Shown: positions 36,318-46,106, numbered from the stretch's first letter. The stretch: DNA of 64,000 bases from Methylobacterium sp. Leaf465 (GCF_001424705.1 NZ_LMRA01000034.1:181224-245223), one strand, 5' to 3'. Numbers and translations are program-made. Notes: generated from the sequence alone by a model not told the origin.

Positions 36318-36878
36318 TCAGTGGAAGAACGGCAGCGCGTGCGGCGCGTAGAGGCCGAAGCCCAGCAGGGCCAGGCCGGCGACGCCCAGGAGCCCGCCGC
36401 CGACCACCAGGGCGAAGATGCCGGTGATGACCTCCGCCGAGGCGAGCACGATGCCGATCTGGAAGGCGGCCGAGGCGATCTCGTAATGGTGGTAGCGGTG
36501 CAGGGCGAGGTCGCGCACCTCCTGCGAGTGCCGCGCCTTCTCGGCCAGTTCCTTGCGCCCCTCGCCGGTGGCGGGCTCGCTGTCCCAGCGGGCCATGGTC
36601 TTGGCCCACTCGGCGCGCTTGGCCTTCACGGCCTCGGCATTCGCCACCTCCGGCGGCAGCAGCGCCAGGGTCTCGTCGGCGGTCTTGAGGACCGTGCCCC
36701 GGATGGTGCGGGCCTGGAAGTAGGCCCACTGGTTGGAGGCCTCGACATTGGCCCCGAGGGCGTCGGTCTGCGCGCCCTTGGCCAGGGTCTCGGCCAGCGC
36801 CAGGAACAGCGCCAGCACCGAGATCAGCAGCGCGACGCGCTTGTTCGAACCGCTGCCCGCCCCGTGACCACCCGACAT
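36318..36878 (-). CDS. DUF4337 family membrane protein
   Basis: A 186-residue protein with one N-terminal membrane helix (VALLISVLALFLALAETLAKGAQ), a helical soluble region (NQWAYFQARTIRGTVLKTADETLALLP) and two C-terminal helices (AAFQIGIVLASAEVITGIF, LGVAGLALLGFGLY). The NQWAYFQAK-like segment after the first helix is typical of DUF4337, whose function is unknown. It is convergent with tex and upstream of the sulfate ABC operon in the same direction, 89 nt from cysA's end. Confidence 0.78.
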   Translation of the reverse strand: MSGGHGAGSGSNKRVALLISVLALFLALAETLAKGAQTDALGANVEASNQWAYFQARTIRGTVLKTADETLALLPPEVANAEAVKAKRAEWAKTMARWDSEPATGEGRKELAEKARHSQEVRDLALHRYHHYEIASAAFQIGIVLASAEVITGIFALVVGGGLLGVAGLALLGFGLYAPHALPFFH

Positions 36879-36967
36879 GCTGCCTCCTCCTGATTTGGAC
36901 GGCGGCAGTCACACCCGATCGCGTCGGCGAGCGCAAGACGCTTTCCCGTCAGTCCGGAAAACCCACG

Positions 36968-38014
36968 CTAGTTCGGAAACACGTGGCCGCCGATGATCCG
37001 CAGGCCCACGGGGCTCCCGGCGGCGAAGCGGTTGGTGTCGGCGGCCTCCACCACCACGGTCTTGCCCTCGGGCCGGTCGACCTCGATGCGCTGACGCCCC
37101 TGCGTCCGGTAGGACGAGCGCACGACGCCCTGGAGATGGGCCTGATCGCCCTCGGCGAACTGGAGCTGCCAGGGGCGGGCATAGAGCTTGACCGGACCGA
37201 CGAGGCCCTCGGGGGCCCGCACCGGCGTCAGGCGGCCGTCGACGCGGACCTCGCCGCCCTGCGCGATCGCCTCGACCTCGATGGTGTCGCCGAGGAACTT
37301 CAGCACGGTGGCGGAGACCGGCGCCTCCTGGACCTCGTCCGGAGTGCCGACCTGCTCCAGACGGCCCTTGTCGAGCACCGCGACACGGTCGGAGAGCTCC
37401 AGAGCCTCGTCCTGGTCGTGGGTCACGAAGATCGTGGTCTGGCCGGTGCGGTCGTGGATCTCGCGCAGCCAGCGGCGCAGGTCCTTGCGCACCTGGGCGT
37501 CGAGGGCGCCGAACGGCTCGTCGAGCAGGAGGACGCGCGGCTCCACCGCGAGCGCCCGGGCCAGCGCGATGCGCTGCCGCTGTCCGCCGGAGAGCTGGCT
37601 CGGATAGCGGTCGGCGAAGCCGGAGAGCTTGATGAGGTCGAGGAGGTCGCCGACCCGGCGCTTGATCTCGGCCTTGGCCGGGCGCTCGGACCGCTTCCGG
37701 GCGTTGAGTCCGTAGGCGATGTTCTCGGCGACACTCATGTGTTTGAAGAGGGCGTAGTGCTGGAACACGAAGCCCACCGCGCGCTGCTGCACGGGGAGCC
37801 GGGTCGCGTCCTCGGCCCCGAACACGATGCGGCCCGCATCGGGGAAATCGAGGCCGGCGATGATGCGCAGCAGCGTGGTCTTGCCCGAGCCCGAGGGGCC
37901 GAGCAGCGCCAGCAACTCGCCCGCCCGCACGTCGAGAGAGAAGTCGTGCAGGACCGCGGCCGTGTCGAACGTCTTCGACAGCGCCTCGACCCGGATGGCG
38001 GTGGAGCCGCCCAC
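36968..38014 (-). CDS. cysA: Sulfate/thiosulfate ABC transporter ATP-binding protein
   Basis: A 348-residue ABC ATPase, last gene of the sulfate import operon. It has Walker A GPSGSGKT, the Q-loop [14 protein letters not shown], signature LSGGQRQR, Walker [13 protein letters not shown] and the switch His (VTHDQ), followed by a C-terminal TOBE-like regulatory domain. The family start is missing an ATG; GTG at 38014, 4 nt after the cysW stop, gives an N-terminus of normal length ([15 protein letters not shown]). Confidence 0.93.
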   Translation of the reverse strand: MGGSTAIRVEALSKTFDTAAVLHDFSLDVRAGELLALLGPSGSGKTTLLRIIAGLDFPDAGRIVFGAEDATRLPVQQRAVGFVFQHYALFKHMSVAENIAYGLNARKRSERPAKAEIKRRVGDLLDLIKLSGFADRYPSQLSGGQRQRIALARALAVEPRVLLLDEPFGALDAQVRKDLRRWLREIHDRTGQTTIFVTHDQDEALELSDRVAVLDKGRLEQVGTPDEVQEAPVSATVLKFLGDTIEVEAIAQGGEVRVDGRLTPVRAPEGLVGPVKLYARPWQLQFAEGDQAHLQGVVRSSYRTQGRQRIEVDRPEGKTVVVEAADTNRFAAGSPVGLRIIGGHVFPN

Positions 38015-38018
38015 CCGC

Positions 38019-38903
38019 TCAGTGGCCCCGGGCGCCCGCGGCGATCTCGTCGGCGTAGCGCCATTCGAGGAGGGATTTGACGCAGAGGGTGACGAGGGCG
38101 AGGCCGGCCAGGAGGGAGGCGACGGCGAAAGCGGCAACGAAGTTGTACTCATTGTAGAGAATCTCCACGTGGAGCGGCAGCGTGTTGGTGAGGCCCCGGA
38201 TGTGGCCGGAGACCACCGAGACCGCGCCGAACTCGCCCATCGCGCGGGCATTGCAGAGGAGCACGCTGTAGAGGAGGCCCCAGCGGATGTTGGGCAGCGT
38301 CACCGTCCGGAAGGCGTGCCAGCCGGACGCCCCGAGGGTCAGCGCCGCCTCCTCCTCCGCCGTGCCCTGCTCCTGCATCAGCGGGATGAGCTGGCGGGCG
38401 ACGAACGGGAAGGTGACGAAGATGGTCGCCAGCACGATGCCCGGTACGGCGAAGATGACCTGGACGTCGTGATCGAGCAGCCACGGGCCGAGGATGCCCT
38501 GCGCCCCGAAGACCAGCACGTAGATCAGGCCCGAGACTACCGGCGAGACCGAGAACGGCAGGTCGATCAGGGTGACGAGCAGGTTCTTGCCCCAGAACTC
38601 GAACTTGGCGACGGCCCAGGAGGCCATGATCCCGAAGACGAGGTTGAACGGCACCGCGATGGCGGCGGTCAGCAGCGTCAGCCGGATCGCCGCGTGGGCG
38701 TCGGCCTCGGTGAAGGCGGCGAGGTAGGCGGCAAAGCCCTTGGCGAAGGCCTGCGCGAACACGGTGAGGAGCGGCAGCACCAGGAACAGCGCCAGGAACA
38801 GGATCGCGACGGCGATCAGCAGCCAGCGGATCCAGCGCCCCTCGGTGACGACGCTGGCCGGACGCGCCTCGGCGAGGGCGACGGGGGCGAAGGTCTCAGA
38901 CAT
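38019..38903 (-). CDS. cysW: Sulfate ABC transporter permease CysW
   Basis: A 294-residue inner-membrane permease with six predicted helices and the binding-protein-dependent EAA loop ([24 protein letters not shown]). Together with CysT it forms the channel for sulfate/thiosulfate. [36 protein letters not shown] is typical of CysW. It overlaps cysT by 8 nt, so the two are translationally coupled. Confidence 0.93.
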   Translation of the reverse strand: MSETFAPVALAEARPASVVTEGRWIRWLLIAVAILFLALFLVLPLLTVFAQAFAKGFAAYLAAFTEADAHAAIRLTLLTAAIAVPFNLVFGIMASWAVAKFEFWGKNLLVTLIDLPFSVSPVVSGLIYVLVFGAQGILGPWLLDHDVQVIFAVPGIVLATIFVTFPFVARQLIPLMQEQGTAEEEAALTLGASGWHAFRTVTLPNIRWGLLYSVLLCNARAMGEFGAVSVVSGHIRGLTNTLPLHVEILYNEYNFVAAFAVASLLAGLALVTLCVKSLLEWRYADEIAAGARGH

Positions 38904-39768
38904 AGCCGAATCTCCGCCGGCTCCAGGCCTGGATCAGGTTGATGGCGAGGAGGGTGAGGAACGAGATGCCCAGCATGATCGTGGCGATGGCGCAGGCGCC
39001 GCCGTAATCGTACTCGGACAGCTTGATGACGATGAGGAGCGGCGCGATCTCGGAGACGTAGGGCAGGTTGCCGGCGATGAAGATGATCGAGCCGTACTCG
39101 CCGACCCCGCGGGCGAAGGCGAGGGCGAAGCCCGTGAGCACCGCCGGGATCAGCGGCGGCAGCACCACCCGCACCAGGGTGTGGACGCGCCCCGCCCCGA
39201 GGGTGGCGGAGGCCTCCTCGATCTCCTTGTCGATCTCGGCGATCAGCGGCTGCACCGTGCGCACTGCGAAGGGCAGGCCGATGAACACCATGGCGATGTA
39301 GATGCCCACGGGCGTGTAGGCCGCCTCGATGCCGATCCGCGCCAACTGCGCGCCGACGAGGCCGTTGGGGGCGTAGAGGGCGGCCAGGGCGATGCCGGCC
39401 ACGGCGGTGGGGAGCGCGAAGGGCAGGTCCACCACCGCGTCGACGATCTTGCGGCCGGGAAACCGGTAGCGCGTCAGCACCCAGGCGATAAGGAAGCCGA
39501 ACACCGAGGCCGTCAGCGCCGCCAGGAGGGAGACGCCGAAGCTGACGCGCAGGGCGCTGGCCACGCGTGGATCGGTGGCGACCTCCCAGATGCCCGCGAA
39601 GCCGAGGCCGGAGGCGCGCGTCACCAGAGCGGCCAGCGGCAGCAGCACGATCAGGCCGAGGCAGGTCAGGGTGTAGCCGAAGGCGAGCCCGAAACCGGGG
39701 ATCACGCTCGGACGGAGGAAGCGGCGCTTCGCACGGGTCGGCGGGTTGGCGCGCGGGGGCGGGGCCAT
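38896..39768 (-). CDS. cysT: Sulfate ABC transporter permease CysT
   Basis: A 290-residue permease (CysT/CysU). After a basic N-terminus it has six hydrophobic segments (first [25 protein letters not shown]) and the EAA loop [56 protein letters not shown] is a family hallmark. It lies 63 nt after the binding protein gene and partners with CysW. Confidence 0.93.
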   Translation of the reverse strand: MAPPPRANPPTRAKRRFLRPSVIPGFGLAFGYTLTCLGLIVLLPLAALVTRASGLGFAGIWEVATDPRVASALRVSFGVSLLAALTASVFGFLIAWVLTRYRFPGRKIVDAVVDLPFALPTAVAGIALAALYAPNGLVGAQLARIGIEAAYTPVGIYIAMVFIGLPFAVRTVQPLIAEIDKEIEEASATLGAGRVHTLVRVVLPPLIPAVLTGFALAFARGVGEYGSIIFIAGNLPYVSEIAPLLIVIKLSEYDYGGACAIATIMLGISFLTLLAINLIQAWSRRRFGYV

Positions 39769-39831
39769 GGTGGTGTCCTGCTCAGGTCTCGGGCCCCGCC
39801 CGGGTAAGCGCGGGGATCGGGGAGCGCCGGG

Positions 39832-40878
39832 TCAGCGCCCCGCCTTGCTCAGCTGGTCGAACAGGCCCCCGTTGTCGAAATTCTTCTTCTGGATCTCGTC
39901 CCAGTCGCCCTGCAGATCCTCGATCTTGAACAGCTTCAGCTCGGGCAACTGCGCCAGGTCCTCGGGCTTGGCCGCCGCGCGGTTGAGCGGGCGGTAATGG
40001 TGCTTGGCGAAGATGGCCTGCGCCCGGTCGGAATAGAGGAACTGAAGATAAGCCTCGGCCTGTTTGCGGGTTCCCTTCTTGTCGACGTTGACGTCGACCA
40101 GGGCGACCGGGGGCTCGGCGTAGATGGAGGTCGGCGGCACCACCACATCGAACTTGTCACGGCCGAACTCCTCGAAGACGAGGTAGGCCTCGTTCTCCCA
40201 GGTGGGCAGCACGTCGCCAAGGCCGCGCTGCGCGAAGGTCACGGTGGAGCCGCGGGCGCCGGTGTCGAGGACCGGGACGTTCCTGTAGACCGCCCCCACG
40301 AAGGCGTTGGCCTTGTCGGCGTCCTTACCCTCCTTCTCGTAGGCGTAGCCCCAGGCTGCGAGGAAGTTCCAGCGACCGCCGGCGGAGGTCTTCGGGTTCG
40401 GGGTGATGACCTTGATGTCGGGTTTCACGAGGTCGCCCCAGTCCGTCACGCCCTTCGGGTTGCCCTTGCGCACGAGGAACACCACGGTCGAGGTGTAGGG
40501 CAGGCCCTGGTTCGGCAGCTTCGTCCGCCAATCGGGGACGATCTTCTTCGAGATCCGGCTGATCGCGTCGATGTCGGACGGGATGCCGAGGGTCACCACA
40601 TCGGCCGGAATGCCGTCGATCACCGTGCGGGCCTGCGAGCCCGAACCGCCATGTGCGGCGCGCACGGTCAGGGTCTCGCCGGTCTTGGCCTTCCACTCCA
40701 CGGAGAAGGCCGCGTTGATCTCCCGATAGAGCTCGCGAGTCGGATCGTAGGAGACGTTGAGGAGCTCGGTCTGGGCGCAGGCCAGGGTCGGCGCGAGCAG
40801 GGCCGCGGCGAGGCCGGCGCCGAGCAGGACTGCATGGCGGCGGGTGCGGCCGGTGGTCCGGGAAGAAGTCTCGCTCAC
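39832..40878 (-). CDS. sbp: Sulfate ABC transporter substrate-binding protein
   Basis: A 348-residue periplasmic sulfate-binding protein, first gene of the operon. After an Arg-rich signal (RRHAVLLGAGLAAALLAPTLACAQ) it shows the family segments LLNVSYDPTRELY, AAHGGSGSQARTVIDGIPADVVTLG, PYTSTVVFLVRKGNPK, ITPNPKTSAGGRWNFLAAWGYA and LDTGARGSTVTFAQRGLGDVL. GTG 40878 is favoured because GGAG lies 6-9 nt upstream; ATG 40926 is an alternative that adds 16 residues. A perfect palindrome lies 71 nt upstream of the GTG. Confidence 0.93.
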   Translation of the reverse strand: MSETSSRTTGRTRRHAVLLGAGLAAALLAPTLACAQTELLNVSYDPTRELYREINAAFSVEWKAKTGETLTVRAAHGGSGSQARTVIDGIPADVVTLGIPSDIDAISRISKKIVPDWRTKLPNQGLPYTSTVVFLVRKGNPKGVTDWGDLVKPDIKVITPNPKTSAGGRWNFLAAWGYAYEKEGKDADKANAFVGAVYRNVPVLDTGARGSTVTFAQRGLGDVLPTWENEAYLVFEEFGRDKFDVVVPPTSIYAEPPVALVDVNVDKKGTRKQAEAYLQFLYSDRAQAIFAKHHYRPLNRAAAKPEDLAQLPELKLFKIEDLQGDWDEIQKKNFDNGGLFDQLSKAGR

Positions 40879-40949
40879 GGGGGTCTCCGAATCTGGCTCG
40901 CGCAGCCGGAGCGGAGGCATCCGCATCGCGACCCCGGCGGTGCTGGTTT

Positions 40950-40967
40950 CGTTCGTTTTAACGAACG
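40950..40967. promoter_or_regulatory. Perfect palindrome before the sulfate operon
   Basis: CGTTCGTT-TT-AACGAACG: 8-bp perfect arms with a 2-nt centre, upstream of sbp-cysT-cysW-cysA and within an AT-rich patch. It is a strong candidate operator for a dimeric regulator of sulfate uptake. No regulator gene is adjacent, and I could not match it to a named consensus. Confidence 0.6.
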
Positions 40968-41419
40968 TTGTCAAGCGTCGGGCCTGGGTCAGATAAGCCG
41001 GTATGGGTCCCTTCGTTCCCCGGAGACCCCCCGATCGAAAGCAAGGTTACCTCGAAGAAGAAGAGGATGCTCCCTGGGTTCTCGACGGAAGAAGAAACTG
41101 CTGGTCACGCCGGGTTCTATAGAAAGGACATTTCCATCATTTTTCGAAGCTGGTCGGGTGTCCTGCGCCGGGCGGAGGCGATCGCCGCGATCGGTTGGCT
41201 TCACCGCGGAAGAAGGGTGCCCGGTGCCCGCCCCCTCGAGGATGAGGTCGGGGGCGCGGGCCCACCCGGCCAAGGCCACGCCGAACACCCCGCAGGCGGG
41301 AGCCTCGGGGCATCGGGGACCGCCTCAGGGCAGGATCCCGGCTACCGCTGGCGGCAGGCGGGAATGTGAGGGTGGCTGAGGAATGGGGCGCGCCGGCCTC
41401 AGGCTACGGCGCGGAACGC
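40968..41419. other. Gene-free stretch
   Basis: About 450 nt with no gene I can support. The first ~150 nt are purine-rich and less GC-rich (for example AGAAGAAGAGGATGC, ACATTTCCATCATTTTTCG), the rest is GC-rich. Several short ORFs exist on both strands but none has codon use or a ribosome site that convinces. No small-RNA family was recognised (no SRP, RNase P or 6S signature). Confidence 0.35.
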
Positions 41420-41500
41420 TCAGTCCGCCGCGACGGCGATGAGCGAGAACAGGGACGCCAGCAGGATGTTGCCGACGACGACGAGGGCGAGCGTGATCAT
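41420..41500 (-). CDS. Putative 26-residue membrane peptide
   Basis: ATG at 41500 opens a 26-codon frame, MITLALVVVGNILLASLF then SLIAVAAD, ending in TGA at 41420-41422. It is one continuous hydrophobic segment long enough to span a membrane, with an acidic end. Such tiny hydrophobic proteins are often missed. The ribosome-binding site is weak (AAGCAG), so this may be chance; it stands alone in a gene-poor region. Confidence 0.4.
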   Translation of the reverse strand: MITLALVVVGNILLASLFSLIAVAAD

Positions 41501-41645
41501 GGAACTGCTTCGTGTGAGAGCGCGGCGGAGTGCGCGTGCTCATCGGATCAACGCACCACTAGCGATCCCGGCGTGAACCGTCCGTGAATTCACGCACAGG
41601 CGAGGGCAAGATTCGGAAACGCGGTAAACGGGCCACACCCGGGGC

Positions 41646-41834
41646 TCAGCGCTTACCCTTGCCGAGCCGGGCGAGCAGCGCCTCGAGCCGTGCGCTCGGC
41701 GGATCGGCCACGATCTCGGCGTAGAAGGAGCGAAGGGTGTGCCCGAGATGGCGGCGGACGCTGGGGCCAAGCGTCGGCGTGGCGGGCCGCACCCCATCGG
41801 CTCCGGACGAATATTCGCTTCGGGTCTTGGGCAT
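41646..41834 (-). CDS. NepR-family anti-sigma factor (orphan)
   Basis: A 62-residue protein. Its C-terminal ~45 residues, LGPSVRRHLGHTLRSFYAEIV plus ADPPSARLEALLARLG, fit NepR, which has the pattern I-G-x-x-L-R-x-x-Y-x-x-(V/I)-V-x-(E/D)-P-(V/P)-x-x-R-(F/L)-x-x-L-L. NepR sequesters the ECF sigma factor EcfG of the alphaproteobacterial general stress response until PhyR takes it away; the system was first worked out in Methylobacterium. Here no phyR, ecfG or histidine kinase gene is adjacent, so this is probably an extra NepR paralogue. ATG 41834 starts MPKTRSEYS, a typical short N-terminus. Confidence 0.72.
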   Translation of the reverse strand: MPKTRSEYSSGADGVRPATPTLGPSVRRHLGHTLRSFYAEIVADPPSARLEALLARLGKGKR

Positions 41835-42226
41835 GACTCGGACCCCGGCCTCCGCATCCCGCGCTGCGCACGAGGCAGGGCGGTCGAAGCGTGACAGTGG
41901 CACCGATCGGTTAAGGATACGCTGACGCCGCGATGGGTCCGGCGCGCCGGCGCTGCAAGCGCCGCAAGACTTATCAAAGGTTGTCAAGCGCATAGGATAA
42001 AATCGCAGGGCTAAAAAAAACCTCTGCCGGCGCCCTTCGGCGGAAATGGCGACCGGCCAAAGACTTGGCCGTTCAAAGGCGGTTCGGGTCGATGGTGAAA
42101 CGGCTAACGGAGGGTTTCCGGTGATGGACGAATCCGTCCGGATTCGCTTACAACATCCAAGCTCACGGCGCCGCAGAGTGGTTGTTTCTCGAACTCCCGC
42201 AACCAATAACGGGAATTATAACCGGC
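41835..42226. other. Intergenic region, partly AT-rich
   Basis: 392 nt between the NepR-like gene and the small gene at 42227. Near 41965-42020 it is AT-richer, with an A8 run at 42013-42020 and TTATCA (41971-41976) 17 nt before TAGGAT (41994-41999), a weak plus-strand promoter candidate. No gene is supported. Confidence 0.35.
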
Positions 42227-42454
42227 ATGCAGAATATTACCATTACTGATCGAGAACGTGATGCTGTATTAGCCGCGCTTCGCTATTATCAATTCTATCG
42301 TTTGCAGGGGCATCCCTTCAGCCCGCATCAGGATCACTTGATTGATGCTATTGCGAGCGATTCCGGGGAAGCTCTTGATCTGGCAGAGATCGATGATCTC
42401 TGCGCCGGCCTGAACGGAAACGACCACGCTCTCGCGGCCGTCACCAACGCCTGA
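42227..42454 (+). CDS. Small hypothetical protein, AT-richer than neighbours
   Basis: A 75-residue acidic helical protein (MQNITITDRERDAVLAALRYYQFYRLQ..., ending DLAEIDDLCAGLNGNDHALA). The TDRERDAVLAALRYYQ...LAEIDDLCAGLN pattern recalls small proteins scattered over alphaproteobacterial chromosomes and plasmids, of unknown function. Its first half uses AT-ending codons and is distinctly less GC-rich than the window, a sign of recent acquisition. The ATG at 42227 is preferred over a TTG at 42182. Confidence 0.6.
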   Translation: MQNITITDRERDAVLAALRYYQFYRLQGHPFSPHQDHLIDAIASDSGEALDLAEIDDLCAGLNGNDHALAAVTNA

Positions 42455-42577
42455 AATCCGTAGGCAGGTGGGGCGGATGCCGTCGCCGCCCCCGATGCAC
42501 CCCAACCCGTAAGACCCGCGCCGGCCCCTGATGACGGGGCCAGCGCTCCCCCGGGCCCCATGGCCGGGGCCCGCGCC

Positions 42578-42970
42578 TCAGGGCGCGCCGTCCACCTGCT
42601 TCTGCGCCCGATCGACCGCTTCGCCGCAGGCCTTGGCATCGCCCTTCTTGTCGGCCGTGCGCGCCTCGTCGAGGGCCACCTTCGCCTGCATCGCCTTGTC
42701 GCCGCCCTCTCCGGCCTCCGCCGACTTCTCGGGGGCCGCGGCCTCGGCCGAGGCGCTGCCGCCGCTTCCCGTGATGCCCTGACCGCTGCGCGCGCTGGCC
42801 GTGGCCTTGCCGCTGGTGTTGGCGGAGATCGCCTCCTTGGCCAGATCCTTCACTGGTCCCTCGAGCTTGGCGATGCGATCGCCGCAGGGCGAGGCGAGGG
42901 CGGGCGCCGCACCCGCTGCGAGGAAACCGGCGGCGAGACACCCGGCAACGGGCCACAGGAAACGGGTCAT
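42578..42970 (-). CDS. Exported Ala/Lys-rich hypothetical protein
   Basis: A 130-residue protein with a signal peptide (PVAGCLAAGFLAAGAAPALAS). The mature part begins with a helix (CGDRIAKLEGPVKDLAKEAI), passes through a Ser/Gly/Ala-rich linker, and ends in a helix (MQAKVALDEARTADKKGDAKACGEAVDRAQKQVDG) with a Cys that could pair with the one at the start. I do not recognise the family. Confidence 0.6.
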   Translation of the reverse strand: MTRFLWPVAGCLAAGFLAAGAAPALASPCGDRIAKLEGPVKDLAKEAISANTSGKATASARSGQGITGSGGSASAEAAAPEKSAEAGEGGDKAMQAKVALDEARTADKKGDAKACGEAVDRAQKQVDGAP

Positions 42971-43197
42971 CGATTGCTGTCCTTGATTCGGAAGGTGGGG
43001 TCGGCTCGACCGAGGCCGCCTCCGTCGGAGGGTCAACCCCCGGGAGCGAGGCCGGGCTCCCTTGGCGGGGCGGGAAAACCGCCGGCGGGAACACGGTTCG
43101 CCGACCCGAGGCCGAATCGGCACGAGCGTGCGTGGGCGTCCGGACGCCTTCGCCTCCGCCAGGGTGCGGTCGGATCCAATGGGGCCGGATATGAGAC

Positions 43198-43256
43198 GGG
43201 GCGCAGGACGGCACGAATCCGCCCTGCGCCCCGAACCCTCCCGGAACCCGGGAGGG
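43198..43256 (-). terminator. Double hairpin after the molybdenum hydroxylase operon
   Basis: Two adjacent stems lie just past the stop codon of the large subunit on the minus strand: CCCTCCCGG-AAC-CCGGGAGGG (43236-43256, 9-bp perfect) and a 10-bp stem formed by 43198-43207 with 43223-43232. This arrangement fits a Rho-independent-like terminator, although a T run is missing. Confidence 0.62.
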
Positions 43257-43266
43257 CGATGCCCGA

Positions 43267-45630
43267 TCAGGCGCTCAGCTGGTCGCGAATCGGCAGCTGC
43301 CGGATGCGCCGGCCGGTGGCGGCGAAGATCGCGTTGGCGATCGCCGGAGCCACGGGCGGAACGCCGGGCTCGCCGACCCCGCCGAGGGGACGGCTGTAGT
43401 CCGGGTTCGGTAGCAGGTGGACATGGATCTCCTTCGGCGCCGCATCGATGCGGGTGATCTCGTAGCCGTCGAAGTTGTTCTGCTGCGCGCGTCCGTCCTT
43501 GAAGGTGATCTCGGCCGTGAGCGCCAGGCCCATGCCCATGACGACCGCGCCCTCCATCTGCGAACGGATCCGCTCCGGATTGACCTGCGGTCCGCAATCG
43601 ATGGCGATGTCGACGCGCTTGACCTGCACCTCGCCCTTGGGGCCGACCGCCACCTCCGCCGCCACCGCCGTGTGGGTGACGAAGCTGTAGTGGCCAGCGA
43701 TCCCAAGGCCGGTGCCCTTCTCCATCTTGCGACCCCAGCCGATGCCCTTGGCTGCCGCCTCGATCACGCGGCGCAGGCGCCCCGTATCGATCGGGTAGCG
43801 GGCGGGATCCTCGCCGTAGTTCCAGACGTCGCTGATGCTGGTCGGGTCGATGAGCCGGTCAGGACCGATCAACGCGAGCAGGTACTCCTTCGGGTCACGT
43901 CCCGCCGCGTGGGCGAGTTCGGACACGAAGGACTGGATCGCGAAGGCGTGCGGGATGTTGGAGACCGAGCGGAACCAGCCGATGCGCACGTGGGCATCCG
44001 CCGCCGGGTTCTCGAGACGGATGTTGGGCACGGCGAACGGCGTGTTGGTCAGGCCCATGCCGAGCTCGAACGGCAGCTCGTGCTTCGGGTCGGGGGCGAA
44101 GATCGATCCGATGGTGGGCGCCGCCGAGCGGTGCAGCCAGGCGACCGGCATGCCCTTGTCGTCGAGCCCGGCCTCCAGGCGCTCCACCGAGATGGTGTGG
44201 TAGTAACCGTGGTGGAGGTCGTCCTCGCGGGTCCAGATCAGCTTGACCGGCGCCCCGTCCACGGCCTGGCTGCACAGGGCCGCTTCCAGCACGTAGTCGG
44301 GCTTCGACTTGCGGCCGAAGCCGCCGCCGAGCAGCGTCACGTTCACCTTCACCTTGTCGGCAGGCAGGTTCAGCTTCTTGGCGAGGCGATCATGCGTCGC
44401 CTGGGGCGCCTGGGTATTGGCCCAGGCCTCGCAGAACCCGTCCTTGATCCGCACGGTGGCCGCCGGCGGCTCCATCGGGGCCTGGACGAGGTGGGGCACG
44501 AAGTACTCCGCCTCGAGCTTCGTCTTGGCCTTGGCCATGGCTCCGGCGACGTCGCCCTGGTCGCGCACGACCTTACCGGGCGCGCGCGCCGCCTTCTCCA
44601 GCTCGCCCCGGAAGGCGACGGAATCGTAGGTGGCGTTCGGGCCGTCGTCCCAGGTGATCTTGAGGGCCTCGCGGGCCTTCATCGCCGCCCAGGTGTTCTT
44701 GGCCACCACGGCGACGCCGCCGACGGGCTGGAACTCGGACGGAATCTCGGGCGCGTCGATGGTGAAGATCTTGACCACGCCCGCGACCTTCATGGCCTCG
44801 GAATCGTCGACGCTCTTGACCTTGCCGCCGTAGACGGGCGGGCGGGCGATGAGGGCGTAGAGCATCCCGTCGAGGCGGGTGTCGATGCCGTACATCGCCT
44901 TGCCGACGGTGAAGTCGTGGTTGTCGATGAGACCGATCTTGCCCTTGCCGATGTAGCGGAAGGCGTCCTGCTTCTTCAGCACGACGCTCTCGCGGGCCGG
45001 CACCGGCAATTCGGCGGCTGCGGCCGCGACCTCGCCGTAACCGAGGCTGCGCTTCGACTTGGCGTGGGTGACGATCGAGTTCTCAGTCTTCACCTCGCTC
45101 GCCGGCACGCCCCACTGCTTGGCGGCGGCCTGGACCAGCATGGCGCGGGCCGCGGCACCGGCATGGCGCAGGTGCGGGAAGAAGTGGCGGAGCGAGCGCG
45201 AGCCGTCGGTGTCCTGGTTGCCAAAGCGGGCCTCGTCACCCCAGGCCTGGGCGACCTTCACCTTGGACCAGTCGGCCTCGAGCTCGTCGGCCACCACCAG
45301 GGCGATCGAGGTGCGCACGCCCTGGCCCATCTCGGAGCGATGGCAGGTCACCGTCACGGTGCCGTCGGACGCGATGGCGACGAAGACCTTCGGGTCGTCC
45401 TGCCAGCCATGCGGCATGGCATCGGCGCCGTATTTCTTGGGCTCGTCCTTCTTGTCCTCGGCCTGGGCCGGGTCACGCCAGGACAGGGCGAGCACCAGGG
45501 CGCCCATGCCGCCGAGCATCGCGCGGCGGCTGACATTGGCGAGGGCGCTCGGACCGGGGCCGGTCTCCACGGGTGCAGCGTCGGCCGGCGCGGTGGCGCG
45601 GGCCGCCATGGTTTGAGCTTCGTGGATCAC
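43267..45630 (-). CDS. Molybdenum hydroxylase large subunit (IorB/aldehyde-oxidase type)
   Basis: A 787-residue molybdopterin-binding subunit of the isoquinoline 1-oxidoreductase/aldehyde dehydrogenase type. It has a twin-arginine signal ([18 protein letters not shown]), so it is exported folded with its cofactor and partner. Visible: [49 protein letters not shown] and the C-terminal [24 protein letters not shown] with the active-site Glu. GTG 45630 is preferred since GGGAGAG lies upstream and it overlaps the small-subunit stop (GTGA); ATG 45609 is possible. The substrate is unknown. Confidence 0.9.
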   Translation of the reverse strand: MIHEAQTMAARATAPADAAPVETGPGPSALANVSRRAMLGGMGALVLALSWRDPAQAEDKKDEPKKYGADAMPHGWQDDPKVFVAIASDGTVTVTCHRSEMGQGVRTSIALVVADELEADWSKVKVAQAWGDEARFGNQDTDGSRSLRHFFPHLRHAGAAARAMLVQAAAKQWGVPASEVKTENSIVTHAKSKRSLGYGEVAAAAAELPVPARESVVLKKQDAFRYIGKGKIGLIDNHDFTVGKAMYGIDTRLDGMLYALIARPPVYGGKVKSVDDSEAMKVAGVVKIFTIDAPEIPSEFQPVGGVAVVAKNTWAAMKAREALKITWDDGPNATYDSVAFRGELEKAARAPGKVVRDQGDVAGAMAKAKTKLEAEYFVPHLVQAPMEPPAATVRIKDGFCEAWANTQAPQATHDRLAKKLNLPADKVKVNVTLLGGGFGRKSKPDYVLEAALCSQAVDGAPVKLIWTREDDLHHGYYHTISVERLEAGLDDKGMPVAWLHRSAAPTIGSIFAPDPKHELPFELGMGLTNTPFAVPNIRLENPAADAHVRIGWFRSVSNIPHAFAIQSFVSELAHAAGRDPKEYLLALIGPDRLIDPTSISDVWNYGEDPARYPIDTGRLRRVIEAAAKGIGWGRKMEKGTGLGIAGHYSFVTHTAVAAEVAVGPKGEVQVKRVDIAIDCGPQVNPERIRSQMEGAVVMGMGLALTAEITFKDGRAQQNNFDGYEITRIDAAPKEIHVHLLPNPDYSRPLGGVGEPGVPPVAPAIANAIFAATGRRIRQLPIRDQLSA

Positions 45631-46106
45631 AGGCGCTCTCCCTTGTTCACGGCGGGCTTCTGGCCAGCGGCCTGGTGGATCGCGGCGCGGATGCGGGGGT
45701 AGGTGCCGCAACGGCACAGGTTCCCGCTCATGGCCTCGTCGATCTGCGCGTCGGTGGGCTTCGGGGTCTCGGTGAGGAGGGAGGCGGCCTGCATCATCTG
45801 CCCGCACTGGCAGTAGCCGCACTGCGCCACGTTGAGGTCGCGCCAGGCGACCTGAACCGGATGGTTGCCGTCGGGGGACAGGCCCTCGATGGTGACGACG
45901 GCCTGCCCCTCGGCAGCCGAGACGGGGGTGACGCAGCCGCGCACGGCCGTTCCGCCCACATGGATGGTGCAGGCGCCGCAGAGGGCCTGCCCACAGCCGA
46001 ACTTGGTTCCGGTGAGCCCGACCTCGTCGCGCAGGTACCACAGCAGCGGCATGTCGGGATCGCCGTCGAAGCTGCGTTCAGCTCCGTTCACGGTCAGTTT
46101 GATCAT
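45627..46106 (-). CDS. Molybdenum hydroxylase small subunit, (2Fe-2S) protein
   Basis: A 159-residue iron-sulfur subunit. The N-terminal plant-type ferredoxin domain has [16 protein letters not shown]...C (first cluster), and the C-terminal helical domain has [13 protein letters not shown]...[12 protein letters not shown] (second cluster). It passes electrons from the molybdenum subunit, with which it overlaps by 4 nt. It carries no signal of its own, so it is expected to be exported with the Tat-signalled large subunit. No cytochrome c subunit gene follows. Confidence 0.93.
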   Translation of the reverse strand: MIKLTVNGAERSFDGDPDMPLLWYLRDEVGLTGTKFGCGQALCGACTIHVGGTAVRGCVTPVSAAEGQAVVTIEGLSPDGNHPVQVAWRDLNVAQCGYCQCGQMMQAASLLTETPKPTDAQIDEAMSGNLCRCGTYPRIRAAIHQAAGQKPAVNKGERL

